Source: Mycobacterium sp. E183
GTDB lineage: Bacteria > Actinomycetota > Actinomycetes > Mycobacteriales > Mycobacteriaceae
Direction: 5' to 3'
NCBI RefSeq assembly: GCF_001667735.1
Contig: NZ_LZJN01000142.1
Coordinates: forward strand, 1-64,000
DNA: 64,000 nt
Part shown: positions 1 to 8,028 of the stretch, piece by piece
How positions within the stretch are numbered: position 1 is the first letter of the stretch
Layout of the letters: the number at the start of each line of letters is the position of its first letter
Notes under the pieces: generated by a model
The model's input: only the letters and a program-made list of their open reading frames with translations
Told to the model about the DNA's origin: nothing
The model's database searches: none
Position numbers and translations under genes: made by a program

Positions 1-752
1 GTGAAGTCGGCCACAAAATCGTCGCCGGCGTGCGCGTCGATCGCGCGCATACACGAGCCCGGAAGTACCAAGTCGCCCTTGCGCAACCGCACGCCGAAGC
101 CCTCCACCTTGCGGGCCAGCCAGGCCACCGCGGTAAGGGGGTTGCCCAGCACCGCGTCGGTGCGGCCCTTGGCGACGACCTCACCGTTGCAGCTGAGCAC
201 CGCATCGATCCCTTTGATGTCGACGTCGCCCGGGGAGACGCGCGCCTTGCCCAGCACGAAACCCGCCGACGACGCGTTGTCGGCGATCGTGTCGCACAAC
301 TCGATCTTCCAGTCGGTGATCCGGGTGTCGATCAACTCGATCGACGGCACCAGCGCCTCGGTGGCCGCCAGCACGTCGTCCTCCGTGCAGTCGGCTCCCG
401 GCAGGTCCGCATTCAGGATGAACCCGACCTCCACCTCGACCCGCGGCCACAGGTAACGGCTCGCCTTAACCGGGGTGTCTTCGAACAATTGCATCTCGTC
501 GAGCAAATGCCCGTAGTCCGGCTCGTCGACCCCCATCATCTGCTGGATCGCCTTCGACGACAGGCCAACCTTATGGCCCAGCACCCGAGCCCCCTCGGCC
601 ACCCGCTGCCGGATGTTGATCAGCTGGATCTCATAGGCATCGACGACGTCGATCTCCGGATGAACAGCGGTCAGCGGAGCGATCGGTGAGCGGCTCCGCC
701 CAGCCTGCGCCAACTGGACAGCTAGCTGGTGGTGTAATTCCCTGCTAAGCAC
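1..752 (-). CDS. 2-hydroxypenta-2,4-dienoate hydratase, HsaE/MhpD-like (3' end outside window)
   Basis: The reverse-strand frame encodes a protein of the 2-keto-4-pentenoate hydratase family, which adds water to the dienoate left after meta-cleavage and C-C hydrolysis of an aromatic ring. From the GTG at 752 the product shows GHKVGLSSKA near residue 60 and RVEVEVGF near residue 105; acidic residues there usually bind the metal in this family. About 250 residues are visible and the C-terminus lies beyond the window. GTG 752 is preceded by GAGGGA and overlaps the upstream gene's stop by 8 bases; an in-frame ATG at 773 is the alternative. Co-transcription with the enoyl-CoA hydratase is inferred from the overlap. 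It could be a paralogue of the cholesterol-pathway HsaE, because the neighbours differ from that cluster. Confidence 0.82.
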   Translation of the reverse strand, partial: MLSRELHHQLAVQLAQAGRSRSPIAPLTAVHPEIDVVDAYEIQLINIRQRVAEGARVLGHKVGLSSKAIQQMMGVDEPDYGHLLDEMQLFEDTPVKASRYLWPRVEVEVGFILNADLPGADCTEDDVLAATEALVPSIELIDTRITDWKIELCDTIADNASSAGFVLGKARVSPGDVDIKGIDAVLSCNGEVVAKGRTDAVLGNPLTAVAWLARKVEGFGVRLRKGDLVLPGSCMRAIDAHAGDDFVADF

Positions 753-1620
753 GAGAATTGGTTCCCTCAGCATTTGCAGGTGAAGTCATTGCCTTGGCGT
801 CCATCCCGCCGAGTGGGCCGGTCCCGATCTCGGCGTTATGGGCATGTGCGAAGTGGTGAAGACCGAAGACGGCGTCCATGCCATTGCGTAATCCCATGTG
901 GTCTTCGCAGTGGTTGACCGCCCGCTTGGCCAGTGCGAGACCGAATTGGGGCATCGCCGCGATACGCGTTGCAAGGCCGAAGGTTTCATCGCGTAGCTGC
1001 GGCCGTGCGACGACTCGATTGACCATACCGATTTCGTAGGCACGCTGCGCGCTGAACCTCTCACCTGTGTACAAGATCTCCTTGGCAAACCGGGGTCCGA
1101 GCACCCAAGGGTGTGCGAAATATTCGACGCCCGGAATGCCCATGCGCACAACGGGATCGCTGAAGAAGGCATCATCGGCGGCCACGATCAGGTCACAGGC
1201 CCAGGCAAGCATCAGACCACCGGCCACACACGCGCCTTGCACCATCGCGATAGTGGGCTTCGGGATTTCGCGCCACCTTCGGCACATCCCAAGATAGACC
1301 TCTGTCTCCCGCGCAAAACGTTGGTCGCCGCCTGGCTTGTCGACGTGGTCCCACCACAACACCGCCCGATTCTCATAGCGCACGTTGTGGTCACGTTCGG
1401 GGGTGCCGATATCGTGACCGGCGCTGAAGTGCTCGCCGGCACCCGCCAACACGATCACCTTGATGTCGTCATCGTCCACTGCGCGCCTAAACGCTGCATC
1501 CAGGGCGTAGGTCATCGCCGAGTTCTGCGCATTGCGGTAACGCGGACGGTTCATGGTGACCACAGCGACTCCGGAGGTCACTGCATAGGTGACCACTTCG
1601 TCTACATCTGGCGTGTCCAT
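745..1620 (-). CDS. Enoyl-CoA hydratase/isomerase family protein
   Basis: This 291-residue crotonase-fold protein carries the two oxyanion-hole regions, HFSAGHDIGTP near residue 65 and GACVAGGLMLAW near residue 125. The usual catalytic glutamates are not obvious: the second helix reads FFSDPVVRMGIPGVE, so hydratase activity is uncertain and another crotonase reaction is possible. The ATG at 1620 has GGAAGG about 7 bases upstream; a longer start at 1641 is less well supported. The gene overlaps the hsaE-like hydratase downstream, which suggests a two-gene unit acting on CoA esters or ring-cleavage products. The region upstream (1621-1837) is a divergent promoter holding a perfect 17-bp palindrome. 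Confidence 0.85.
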   Translation of the reverse strand: MDTPDVDEVVTYAVTSGVAVVTMNRPRYRNAQNSAMTYALDAAFRRAVDDDDIKVIVLAGAGEHFSAGHDIGTPERDHNVRYENRAVLWWDHVDKPGGDQRFARETEVYLGMCRRWREIPKPTIAMVQGACVAGGLMLAWACDLIVAADDAFFSDPVVRMGIPGVEYFAHPWVLGPRFAKEILYTGERFSAQRAYEIGMVNRVVARPQLRDETFGLATRIAAMPQFGLALAKRAVNHCEDHMGLRNGMDAVFGLHHFAHAHNAEIGTGPLGGMDAKAMTSPANAEGTNSRA

Positions 1621-1777
1621 GTTGATGCCTTCCGTCATCACGCATTCCGGTTCTGACCATCATCAGCGCAGTCGACCCGCAGGCAGTAGTCGGTTTCCAT
1701 ACACTGGGAGTCATCTCGATCACAGCTGGTGGGATGCGTGCCGGCAATCCGTGCGGCGCCGCCTCGTTACTCAGCGC

Positions 1778-1794
1778 ATCCCGACTGTCGGGAT
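1778..1794. promoter_or_regulatory. 17-bp perfect palindrome, putative operator site 1
   Basis: ATCCCGACTGTCGGGAT is a perfect inverted repeat (ATCCCGAC-T-GTCGGGAT) in the divergent intergenic region between the enoyl-CoA hydratase and the SRPBCC gene. It fits the pattern (A/G)TCCCG-N5-CGGGA(T/C), seen again at 4000-4016 and 24079-24095. Its centre lies about 52 bases upstream of the SRPBCC start. The operator role is inferred. Confidence 0.55.
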
Positions 1795-1824
1795 TACCGA
1801 TCCGGTACATGCGCCGTTTCCGCG

Positions 1825-1830
1825 TAGCGT
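1825..1830 (+). promoter_or_regulatory. Putative -10 box (TAGCGT) for leaderless SRPBCC gene
   Basis: TAGCGT matches the mycobacterial TANNNT -10 pattern and ends 7 bases before the ATG at 1838. No Shine-Dalgarno sequence is visible, so transcription may begin at the A of the start codon. No clear -35 element is seen. Confidence 0.35.
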
Positions 1831-1837
1831 CAACGCT

Positions 1838-2275
1838 ATGCGCTTCTCGTTGCGCTTTGAGCGGACATGTGCCGCGCCAGCGCAGATCGTTTACGACCTG
1901 CTCACTGATGTCACGCGGTGGCCTGAGTGGCTAGGCGGTGTGCGGGCCGCGGTCTGGGAGTACCCCGGAACGGCCAACTCCCGTACCGGGGCTATACGTC
2001 GAATCACCATGAGCGGCTTGACTATGCGCGAAAAAATTCTGATCGCTGACCGCCCCTACCACCACGCCTATACCATCCTCTCGGGAATCCCCGTCACCGA
2101 TCACCGCGCCGATGTTCATATATCCACTACGTCTCGCGGATCTCACATCGTATGGAAGGCAACGTTTCGGAGCCGCATTCCGCTCACAGGGCCGCTGATC
2201 TGGCTCATGCTGCGCGCGAGCATGCCCACGATGGTGACCGCTCTCGCCCGGGGAGCCGAAGCGCAGCCGACGTAG
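1838..2275 (+). CDS. SRPBCC (polyketide cyclase/START-like) family protein
   Basis: This 145-residue protein starts MRFSLRFERTCAAPAQIVYD and contains LLTDVTRWPEW near residue 25, the usual opening strand and helix of the SRPBCC/polyketide-cyclase fold with its hydrophobic ligand pocket. Members bind or modify lipids, sterols or polyketides; nothing here identifies a substrate or catalytic residue. The C-terminus (LIWLMLRASMPTMVTALARGAE) fits the long closing helix. The ATG at 1838 is preferred because the fold begins there and a TANNNT box sits at leaderless spacing. It is divergent from the enoyl-CoA hydratase and shares the palindrome at 1778-1794 with it. Confidence 0.8.
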   Translation: MRFSLRFERTCAAPAQIVYDLLTDVTRWPEWLGGVRAAVWEYPGTANSRTGAIRRITMSGLTMREKILIADRPYHHAYTILSGIPVTDHRADVHISTTSRGSHIVWKATFRSRIPLTGPLIWLMLRASMPTMVTALARGAEAQPT

Positions 2276-2372
2276 CCACCGTGCCGGTGAGCATGGATTG
2301 CCACCGGTCTCGTCTACAGGATCAAGATGGCCCAAAGCCATTTACCGTCAGCCTCCTTGGTCATTACACGCG

Positions 2373-2386
2373 GCCCGATGGCGGGC
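2373..2386. terminator. Short GC hairpin between convergent genes
   Basis: GCCCG-ATGG-CGGGC forms a 5-bp stem with a 4-base loop, followed by TGGGTTTGG. It lies in the 255-bp region between the convergent SRPBCC gene and the secreted-protein gene, where a terminator is expected. There is no true U-tract, so the call is tentative. Nothing else was recognised in 2276-2530. Confidence 0.3.
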
Positions 2387-2530
2387 TGGGTTTGGTGCCC
2401 CGCGTGGTGGCCGGAGCCAGGCCGTTGTCTTCGCATCGCCGATCACCGCCACCCACACGTGCGGGCGGGTGACCGGAAGTCGTTGATGTTAGCCACTCGC
2501 CGCGCAGGGGAGAAGGTTAGGCTGCACGAT

Positions 2531-2965
2531 CTACATGCGGACCAGGGTGAACGGATACGTGTAGGTTCCCGCCGGCGACCCGTTACAACCCGAGGAAAAC
2601 GAGGAGTCCAACGAGCCAGCAAGCGCGGACGCATCCCATGCGTAGACGTCGTGCGTGGGTATCACGGGGCCGTAGTAGATGTCACCACAACGCAGACCGT
2701 CGGGAACGTCGACACTCAAGGTATAGCGGCCATCGGCGAACCGAGCGGTGCCGGTGTACTCGAATGCCCTGGCTACCGGTTGGGGTATCGCGCTCACGCT
2801 GACACAGTCACCGCTGCACGACGAAATCGCCCAGATCCAGGTATGGAAGTCGTACCTGCCGGTGATCAAAAGCTGGTAATTGCCGGTTCGCATCTCCGCG
2901 TGGGCCACGGGCACGAGCCCGAAGGCCGCCGCCGCCAGGCAGATACCCAGTATGAGCGCCTTCAA
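2531..2965 (-). CDS. Secreted protein of unknown function (mycobacterial type)
   Basis: From a TTG at 2965, preceded by GGAG at 5-base spacing, the product is about 144 residues: LKALILGICLAAAAFG is a signal-peptide core ending at AHA, then a mature domain beginning EMRTGNYQLLI. The mature part has four cysteines (SSC..DC, LRC, SGC) and the pattern tWxWAISSC...F.YTG.A...DGRYTL, suggesting a small disulphide-bonded beta-sheet domain. A similar layout (GxYxxxxxxGxW, WTI..TC.....C.G) appears in the secreted protein at 13421-13942 at the end of the mce operon, so the two may be related; this is a visual impression. An in-frame ATG lies at 3022. Function unknown. Confidence 0.7.
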   Translation of the reverse strand: MKALILGICLAAAAFGLVPVAHAEMRTGNYQLLITGRYDFHTWIWAISSCSGDCVSVSAIPQPVARAFEYTGTARFADGRYTLSVDVPDGLRCGDIYYGPVIPTHDVYAWDASALAGSLDSSFSSGCNGSPAGTYTYPFTLVRM

Positions 2966-3058
2966 GTTCGCTCCATTCTGTTTGGGCCGAAGGATCAGAC
3001 GACATGCCGTTACCCACCGCAATGGCGGACTGCCCTCGGCGGGGCCGCTGGTCGCGGC

Positions 3059-3865
3059 TCACATATGCGAGCCGCCGTCCACACGGACTTCGGTGCCGGT
3101 GATGAAATAGGCGTCGGGACAGCCCAGCATGGCTACTACGGCGGCTACAGCGTCTGGTCTGGCGAAGATCGCGCCGTCAGCCAGTGGAAGTACGGGCTGA
3201 ACCTTGCCGAACAAGGAAAAGTCGACGTCAGCAGGTAGGCCCGGACCTACGCTCTGCTTCGATTCTCCTGTGCCATCAGTCATTCCGGAGGAAATTGACC
3301 CCGGCTGCACCGAGTTGAACCGGATTCCCTCTTTGCTGAACTCCATTGCCAACGCATGTGTCATCGACTGAATTCCGCCCTTGGATGCGGCGTAGGCGGA
3401 CATATACGGGTGAGCAAAGGCCGCCGAGGTGGAGCTGAAGTTGACCACGGCTGGACCGACGCCCTCGCGTAGGGCCGGGATCGCCTCGCGGGTCATCAGG
3501 AAGGTGCCGACCAGGTTGATACGGAGTACCTGCTCAAAATCGGCCACGGTGGTGTCCAGGAAATGGGCCGAGCGCAGAATCCCCGCCGCGTTGACCAACG
3601 TGTCGAGACCTCCCAGCGCCGCGAGCGCCCGGCCGACACCGTCGCGGACGGACTGCTCGTCGCCGACGTCCAACGTCACCGTGGCGAGCCGGTACGCGTA
3701 CGTGTCGGCCTTGGCCACCGTGTCCTTCAACCCGGACTCGCTGATGTCGGCGGCCACAACTCGTCCGCCTTCCTCCAGCACGCGCAGCACGGTTGCTTGT
3801 CCAATGCCCGAGCCACCCCCGCTGATCAAAACGCGGCGATTCGCATATCTCTGAGGACTGTTCAC
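3059..3865 (-). CDS. Short-chain dehydrogenase/reductase
   Basis: A classical SDR of about 268 residues. It has the Rossmann motif SGGGSGIGQA near residue 14, VNAAGI near residue 90, a catalytic-type NFSSTSAA serine and YAASK with catalytic Tyr and Lys near residue 155, and ends VRVDGGSHM, typical of oligomeric SDRs. Such enzymes oxidise or reduce hydroxyl/keto groups with NAD(P), plausibly on a steroid here. The GTG at 3865 gives a normal N-terminus (NSPQRYANRRVLI); an ATG at 3907 would add 14 residues. It is divergent from the mce operon across a region with a 17-bp palindrome. Confidence 0.88.
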   Translation of the reverse strand: MNSPQRYANRRVLISGGGSGIGQATVLRVLEEGGRVVAADISESGLKDTVAKADTYAYRLATVTLDVGDEQSVRDGVGRALAALGGLDTLVNAAGILRSAHFLDTTVADFEQVLRINLVGTFLMTREAIPALREGVGPAVVNFSSTSAAFAHPYMSAYAASKGGIQSMTHALAMEFSKEGIRFNSVQPGSISSGMTDGTGESKQSVGPGLPADVDFSLFGKVQPVLPLADGAIFARPDAVAAVVAMLGCPDAYFITGTEVRVDGGSHM

Positions 3866-3953
3866 AACGGGGATGGTGCTCCGCGGAATCGGCAATGTCA
3901 GCCGCATGTCCCGGTGGGTGGTCCTCTCCTAGGCGGGGAGGGGCCCGGTATGG

Positions 3954-3966
3954 ACCCGGTTCGGGT
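3954..3966. promoter_or_regulatory. Short inverted repeat in SDR-mce divergent region
   Basis: ACCCG-GTT-CGGGT is a perfect 5+3+5 inverted repeat, 34 bases to the left of the longer palindrome at 4000-4016. It resembles that palindrome's half-sites (CCCG/CGGG) with a shorter spacer. It could be a second weak binding site or chance in GC-rich DNA. Confidence 0.25.
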
Positions 3967-3999
3967 GCCCTCGCATGGGATCCGCAGCGATGGATAGGC

Positions 4000-4016
4000 G
4001 TCCCGGTAAGCGGGAC
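4000..4016. promoter_or_regulatory. 17-bp palindrome, putative operator site 2, upstream of mce operon
   Basis: GTCCCG-GTAAG-CGGGAC is a perfect 6+5+6 inverted repeat in the region between the divergent SDR gene and yrbEA. It matches sites at 1778-1794 and 24079-24095 in half-site and spacing. It lies 124 bases before the proposed GTG start of yrbEA. Control of the mce operon by the same regulator is inferred. Confidence 0.5.
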
Positions 4017-4139
4017 ATCGTGTGGTTCACGTCTCACCCGACTGGGAGGGTTCTGCTCGACGCAGCTCGGACCGATGTGGTGCAGGGCGTGACCCGAGCT
4101 GCGATGTCTGGTGTCGACGAGGTGAAGGAGCCACAGCCG

Positions 4140-4952
4140 GTGATCACGAAGGCGCCCGACCGTTGGTCGCCGGGGCTTTCGTCGTTTGGCGCCAAGCTGG
4201 CTGGGCCCATGCAGGCCATCGGGGGACTGGCCGCGATGGCGGCCGATGCGGCGAAGTTCGCTGTCCGCAGGCCGTTTCAGGGACGAGAGTTCCTGGATCA
4301 GTCGTGGTTTGTCGCACGCGTCTCGCTGATGCCCACGCTGCTGGTAGCCATTCCATTTACCGTGCTGGTCAGCTTCACGCTCAATATCCTGCTGCGCGAA
4401 CTGGGTGCGGCCGACCTTTCGGGGGCGGGTGCAGCCTTCGGGGCGGTCACCCAGGTCGGCCCCCTGGTCACGGTGCTGATCGTGGCGGGCGCCGGCGCCA
4501 CGGCGATGTGCGCCGATCTGGGCTCGCGCACCATCCGTGAAGAGATCGACGCGTTGGAAGTGTTGGGAATCAATCCCGTTCAACGATTGGTCACCCCGCG
4601 CATGCTGGCATCGGGACTGGTGGCACTGCTGCTCAACAGCGTCGTCTGCATCATCGGCATCCTGGGCGGCTACACGTTCTCGGTGTTCGTCCAGGACGTC
4701 AACCCGGGTGCATTCGCGGCGGGCATCACCCTGCTGACCGGGGTGCCCGAATTGATCATTTCCTCGGTCAAAGCGCTGTTGTTCGGTCTCATCGCCGGCC
4801 TGGTGGCCTGCTACCGCGGGCTGACGATCACCGGTGGCGGCGCCAAAGCTGTGGGCAACGCCGTCAACGAGACGGTGGTATACGCGTTCATGTCGCTGTT
4901 TGTCATCAACGTCGTGGTGACGGCTATCGGCATCCAGATGACGGCGAAGTAG
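4140..4952 (+). CDS. yrbEA: YrbE/MlaE-family permease A of the Mce transporter
   Basis: A 270-residue inner-membrane permease, the usual length for YrbE-A proteins. It has an amphipathic N-terminal helix, several hydrophobic segments (for example VARVSLMPTLLVAIPF and LIVAGAGATAMCADLG) and the signature REEIDALEVLGINPVQRL, which couples these permeases to an MceG/MlaF-type ATPase. With YrbEB it forms the membrane channel through which the Mce proteins pass lipids inward. The GTG at 4140 has AAGGAG 9 bases upstream; open frame continues upstream but does not look like YrbE. It is the first gene of a long operon. The ATPase gene is not in the window, as is usual in mycobacteria. Confidence 0.93.
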   Translation: MITKAPDRWSPGLSSFGAKLAGPMQAIGGLAAMAADAAKFAVRRPFQGREFLDQSWFVARVSLMPTLLVAIPFTVLVSFTLNILLRELGAADLSGAGAAFGAVTQVGPLVTVLIVAGAGATAMCADLGSRTIREEIDALEVLGINPVQRLVTPRMLASGLVALLLNSVVCIIGILGGYTFSVFVQDVNPGAFAAGITLLTGVPELIISSVKALLFGLIAGLVACYRGLTITGGGAKAVGNAVNETVVYAFMSLFVINVVVTAIGIQMTAK

Positions 4953-4959
4953 GCAGACG

Positions 4960-5805
4960 GTGACGCTGCGAGCGGCATATCCGGGTCTGGCCCGAGAAAT
5001 CAACAGACCGATCAGCGCGCTGACCGGCATCGGTGACCACGTCGCGTTCTACGGGAAGGCGATCGCCGGGGCCCCGTTTGCGGCCACCCGCTACCGGCGA
5101 GAAATCATCCGCTTGATCGCCGAAATCAGCATGGGCGCTGGCACCTTGGCGATGATCGGCGGGACAGTGGTCATCGTCGGATTTCTCACCTTGGCGACGG
5201 GTGGGACGCTGGCCATCCAGGGATACAGCTCGCTGGGCAACATTGGCATCGAGGCGTTGACCGGCTTTTTGGCCGCGTTCATCAACGTCCGTATCTCGGC
5301 GCCGATTGTCGCCGGCATCGGCTTGGCGGCCACCTTCGGCGCCGGCGTGACCGCCCAACTGGGCGCCATGCGCATCAATGAGGAAATCGATGCGCTCGAA
5401 AGTATGGGGATCCGGCCCGTTTCCTACCTAGTGAGCACACGGATCGTCGCCGGTATGCTGGCGATCACGCCGCTGTACTCGATCGCGGTCATCTTGTCGT
5501 TCGTGGCCAGCCAATTCACCACCGTGGTCGTGCTGGGGCAATCCGGTGGGCTCTATGGTCACTACTTCTCGACGTTTCTGAACCCAACCGACCTATTGTG
5601 GTCATTTCTGCAGGCGATCCTGATGGCCTTGGCCATCCTGTTCACCCACACCTACTACGGCTACTTCGCCAGCGGGGGACCCTCGGGTGTCGGGGTCGCG
5701 GTGGGTACTGCGGTGCGCACTTCCCTGATCATCATCGTGTCGGTCACCCTGCTGGTTTCGCTGGCCATTTACGGCGCCAACGGCAACTTCAACTTGTCGG
5801 GCTAG
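4960..5805 (+). CDS. yrbEB: YrbE/MlaE-family permease B of the Mce transporter
   Basis: A 281-residue partner of YrbEA with the same fold. The signature NEEIDALESMGIRPVSYLV lies near residue 145, with hydrophobic segments such as TLAMIGGTVVIVGFLTLA and the last one SLIIIVSVTLLVSLAIYG. It begins with GTG 7 bases after the yrbEA stop and is followed 13 bases later by mceA, so the three are co-transcribed. It should sit in the plasma membrane as half of the permease dimer of the Mce lipid importer. No defect is visible. Confidence 0.93.
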   Translation: MTLRAAYPGLAREINRPISALTGIGDHVAFYGKAIAGAPFAATRYRREIIRLIAEISMGAGTLAMIGGTVVIVGFLTLATGGTLAIQGYSSLGNIGIEALTGFLAAFINVRISAPIVAGIGLAATFGAGVTAQLGAMRINEEIDALESMGIRPVSYLVSTRIVAGMLAITPLYSIAVILSFVASQFTTVVVLGQSGGLYGHYFSTFLNPTDLLWSFLQAILMALAILFTHTYYGYFASGGPSGVGVAVGTAVRTSLIIIVSVTLLVSLAIYGANGNFNLSG

Positions 5806-5818
5806 GGGAAGAAAGCTG

Positions 5819-7006
5819 ATGTGGAACAACACTGTTCGCCCCTTGCTGGGTCTGGCCACCGTCGGTGTGATCGGCGCGATCGTCGCTGCCACCATCGTGT
5901 TGTTCGAAGGCGGTGCCATCGAATCGGTGCCGGTCACGGTGCTATCGCCCCGGGCGGGACTGGTGATGAACCCGGACGCCAAGGTGAAGCTGCATGGTGC
6001 ACAAGTGGGCAAGGTCTCCTCGATCGACAACCTGCCCGACGGCCGGGCCGCGATTCACCTGGCGATCAATCCCTCCTGGCTGAATCTGATTCCCGCCAAT
6101 ACCGGCGTCGACATCGAATCAACGACCGTCTTCGGGTCGAAATTCGTGCAACTCATCCCACCGCCCGATCCCTCCCCCCAGTCGCTGAAGGCGGGCCAAA
6201 TCCTTGACTCTGAGCATGTCACCGTCGAAATCGACACCGTGTTCGAGCAATTGGTGTCGGTGTTGTCGCAGATCGAACCGGAAAAGCTCAATGAGACCCT
6301 TGGCGCTCTCGCGCAAGCGTTCAGCGGCCGCGGTGACAAACTCGGCCACACCCTGGCCGATCTGGACGCCCTGTTGACCAAGATCGACCCGAGCCTGACC
6401 TCCCTGAGGCACGAACTCTCGGTGGCCCCACAGGTGCTCAACGCCTACGCCGACGTGGCCCCCGAACTGGTTAAGACGGTTCAAAACGCGACCCGGCTGA
6501 GCGACACCGTGGTCGACCGGCAGCGTGATCTCGACACCGCGCTCATCAGCGCGATTGCGCTGGCCGACATCGGAAACGACGTGCTGGCGGACAACGCGCA
6601 GGCGTTCACTGCCGTCCTTCATCTGCTGGTCCCCACCACGAACCTGACCAACAAATACAACCAAGCCATCACCTGCGCGCTGGCCGGCCTCAAGCCGCTG
6701 GCCACCGGTCCGCCCCTGCCCGTACCGGGTGTCCTGTTGCTGGATTCGTTTCTGCTGGGCACCGAACGTTACCGGTACCCGCAGAACCTCCCCAAGGTCG
6801 CGGCGACGGGCGGTCCGCAATGCATGGGCCTACCAGACGTGGGCTTCGGGCACCGCCCGCCCTACCTGGTCACCGACATTGACGCCAACCAGGCGCAGTA
6901 CGGAAACCAGGGAATCCTGTTGAACTCCAATCGTCTTAAGCAGTGGCTGTTCGGGCCGATCGACGGGCCGCCGCGCAACACCCCACAGATCGGGATGCCG
7001 GGATGA
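5819..7006 (+). CDS. mceA: MceA, Mce-family substrate-binding subunit
   Basis: A 395-residue MCE/MlaD-domain protein, first subunit of the hexamer that shuttles lipid across the periplasm. An N-terminal membrane helix (LLGLATVGVIGAIVAATIVLF) is followed by the MCE domain at about residues 40-120, including LHGAQVGKV and TTVFGSKFVQLIPP, then a long helical stretch (LADLDALLTKIDPSL) that builds the tunnel. The ATG at 5819 has GGGGAAG upstream. Its stop overlaps the mceB start by 4 bases (ATGA). The operon organisation resembles mce3 of M. tuberculosis, but I do not assign a number. Confidence 0.93.
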   Translation: MWNNTVRPLLGLATVGVIGAIVAATIVLFEGGAIESVPVTVLSPRAGLVMNPDAKVKLHGAQVGKVSSIDNLPDGRAAIHLAINPSWLNLIPANTGVDIESTTVFGSKFVQLIPPPDPSPQSLKAGQILDSEHVTVEIDTVFEQLVSVLSQIEPEKLNETLGALAQAFSGRGDKLGHTLADLDALLTKIDPSLTSLRHELSVAPQVLNAYADVAPELVKTVQNATRLSDTVVDRQRDLDTALISAIALADIGNDVLADNAQAFTAVLHLLVPTTNLTNKYNQAITCALAGLKPLATGPPLPVPGVLLLDSFLLGTERYRYPQNLPKVAATGGPQCMGLPDVGFGHRPPYLVTDIDANQAQYGNQGILLNSNRLKQWLFGPIDGPPRNTPQIGMPG

Positions 7007-8028
7007 CGGGCTCGGTCGGGACGACCGTCAAGTTCGGGCTGTTCGCGGTGGTGACTATTGTGCTGACGGCTGCCCTGTTCGCCATCCTCGGCCAGTACCG
7101 CACAGGTTCGACATATGGCTATTCCGCGGTGTTGAGCGATGCCTCCAGCCTTAAGGCCGGTGATTCGGTGCGTGCCGCCGGGATCCGGGTCGGCACGGTC
7201 AATCATGTTGCGCTGCAATCGAATAACACCGTGCTGGTGAGTTTCGACGCGAACCGCGAGGTCAGGCTCACTACCAGCACGCGAGTCGCGGTGCGTTACC
7301 TCAACCTGGTCGGGGATCGCTACCTTGACCTGCTCGACGCCCCCGGTTCTGCCGGGATTCAGCCGCCCGGATCGCGGATTCCGATAAACCGCACCGAGCC
7401 GGCGCTGGACCTCGATTTGTTGTTGGGTGGGCTCAAACCGGTGATTCAGGGGCTCAACCCTCAATCGGTGAATGCGCTGACCAACTCGTTGATCCAGATT
7501 CTGCAAGGCAGCAGCGGCGATGTGGAGTCGTTGTTCGCCAAGACCTCGTCCTTCTCCAACGCCCTGGCCGACAACGGGCAAGTGGTGCAGCAGTTGATCG
7601 ACAATCTCAACGAGGTGGTCGCCACGGTGGCCAAGGACGGCGGCAAATTCTCGGCGACGGTCGGACGCCTCGAGCGGCTCATCACGGACTTGTCGGCTGA
7701 CCGTGATCTGATAGGCGACGCCATCACCGCGCTCGACAAGGGAACCGCGTCATTGGCCGACCTGCTTACCCAGGCCCGTCCGCCGCTGGCCGGTACCGTC
7801 GACCAACTCAATCGGCTGGCTCCGTTGCTCGACAATGACAAGGCGCGGCTGGACCTCGCTTTGCAGAAAGCCCCCGAAAACTACCGCAAACTCGTGCGGT
7901 TGGGCGCCTACGGAAGTTTCATCAACCAGTACCTGTGTGGCATCTCCATTCGCGTCACCGACCTTCAGGGCCGCACGGCCGTCTTCCCGTGGATCACCCA
8001 AAACACCGGACGATGCGGGGAACCCTGA
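7003..8028 (+). CDS. mceB: MceB, Mce-family subunit
   Basis: A 341-residue Mce protein, close to the usual MceB length. It has an N-terminal membrane helix (VKFGLFAVVTIVLTAALFAIL), an MCE domain at about residues 35-115 containing SLKAGDSVRAAGIRVGTV and LVGDRYLDLL, and a helical C-terminal half. The domain marked by NRTEPALDLDLLLGGLKPV and GLNPQSVNALTNSLIQ is typical of MceB. The start is the ATG at 7003 inside the mceA stop. It ends in TGATG with mceC. Its role is one subunit of the periplasmic lipid tunnel. Confidence 0.93.
   Translation: MTGSVGTTVKFGLFAVVTIVLTAALFAILGQYRTGSTYGYSAVLSDASSLKAGDSVRAAGIRVGTVNHVALQSNNTVLVSFDANREVRLTTSTRVAVRYLNLVGDRYLDLLDAPGSAGIQPPGSRIPINRTEPALDLDLLLGGLKPVIQGLNPQSVNALTNSLIQILQGSSGDVESLFAKTSSFSNALADNGQVVQQLIDNLNEVVATVAKDGGKFSATVGRLERLITDLSADRDLIGDAITALDKGTASLADLLTQARPPLAGTVDQLNRLAPLLDNDKARLDLALQKAPENYRKLVRLGAYGSFINQYLCGISIRVTDLQGRTAVFPWITQNTGRCGEP

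Noticed and set aside
3975-4139. An upstream ATG that would extend yrbEA by 55 residues
   Set aside because: The extra residues do not look like YrbE, a GTG at 4140 with AAGGAG gives the normal length, and the extension would put the palindrome inside coding sequence.
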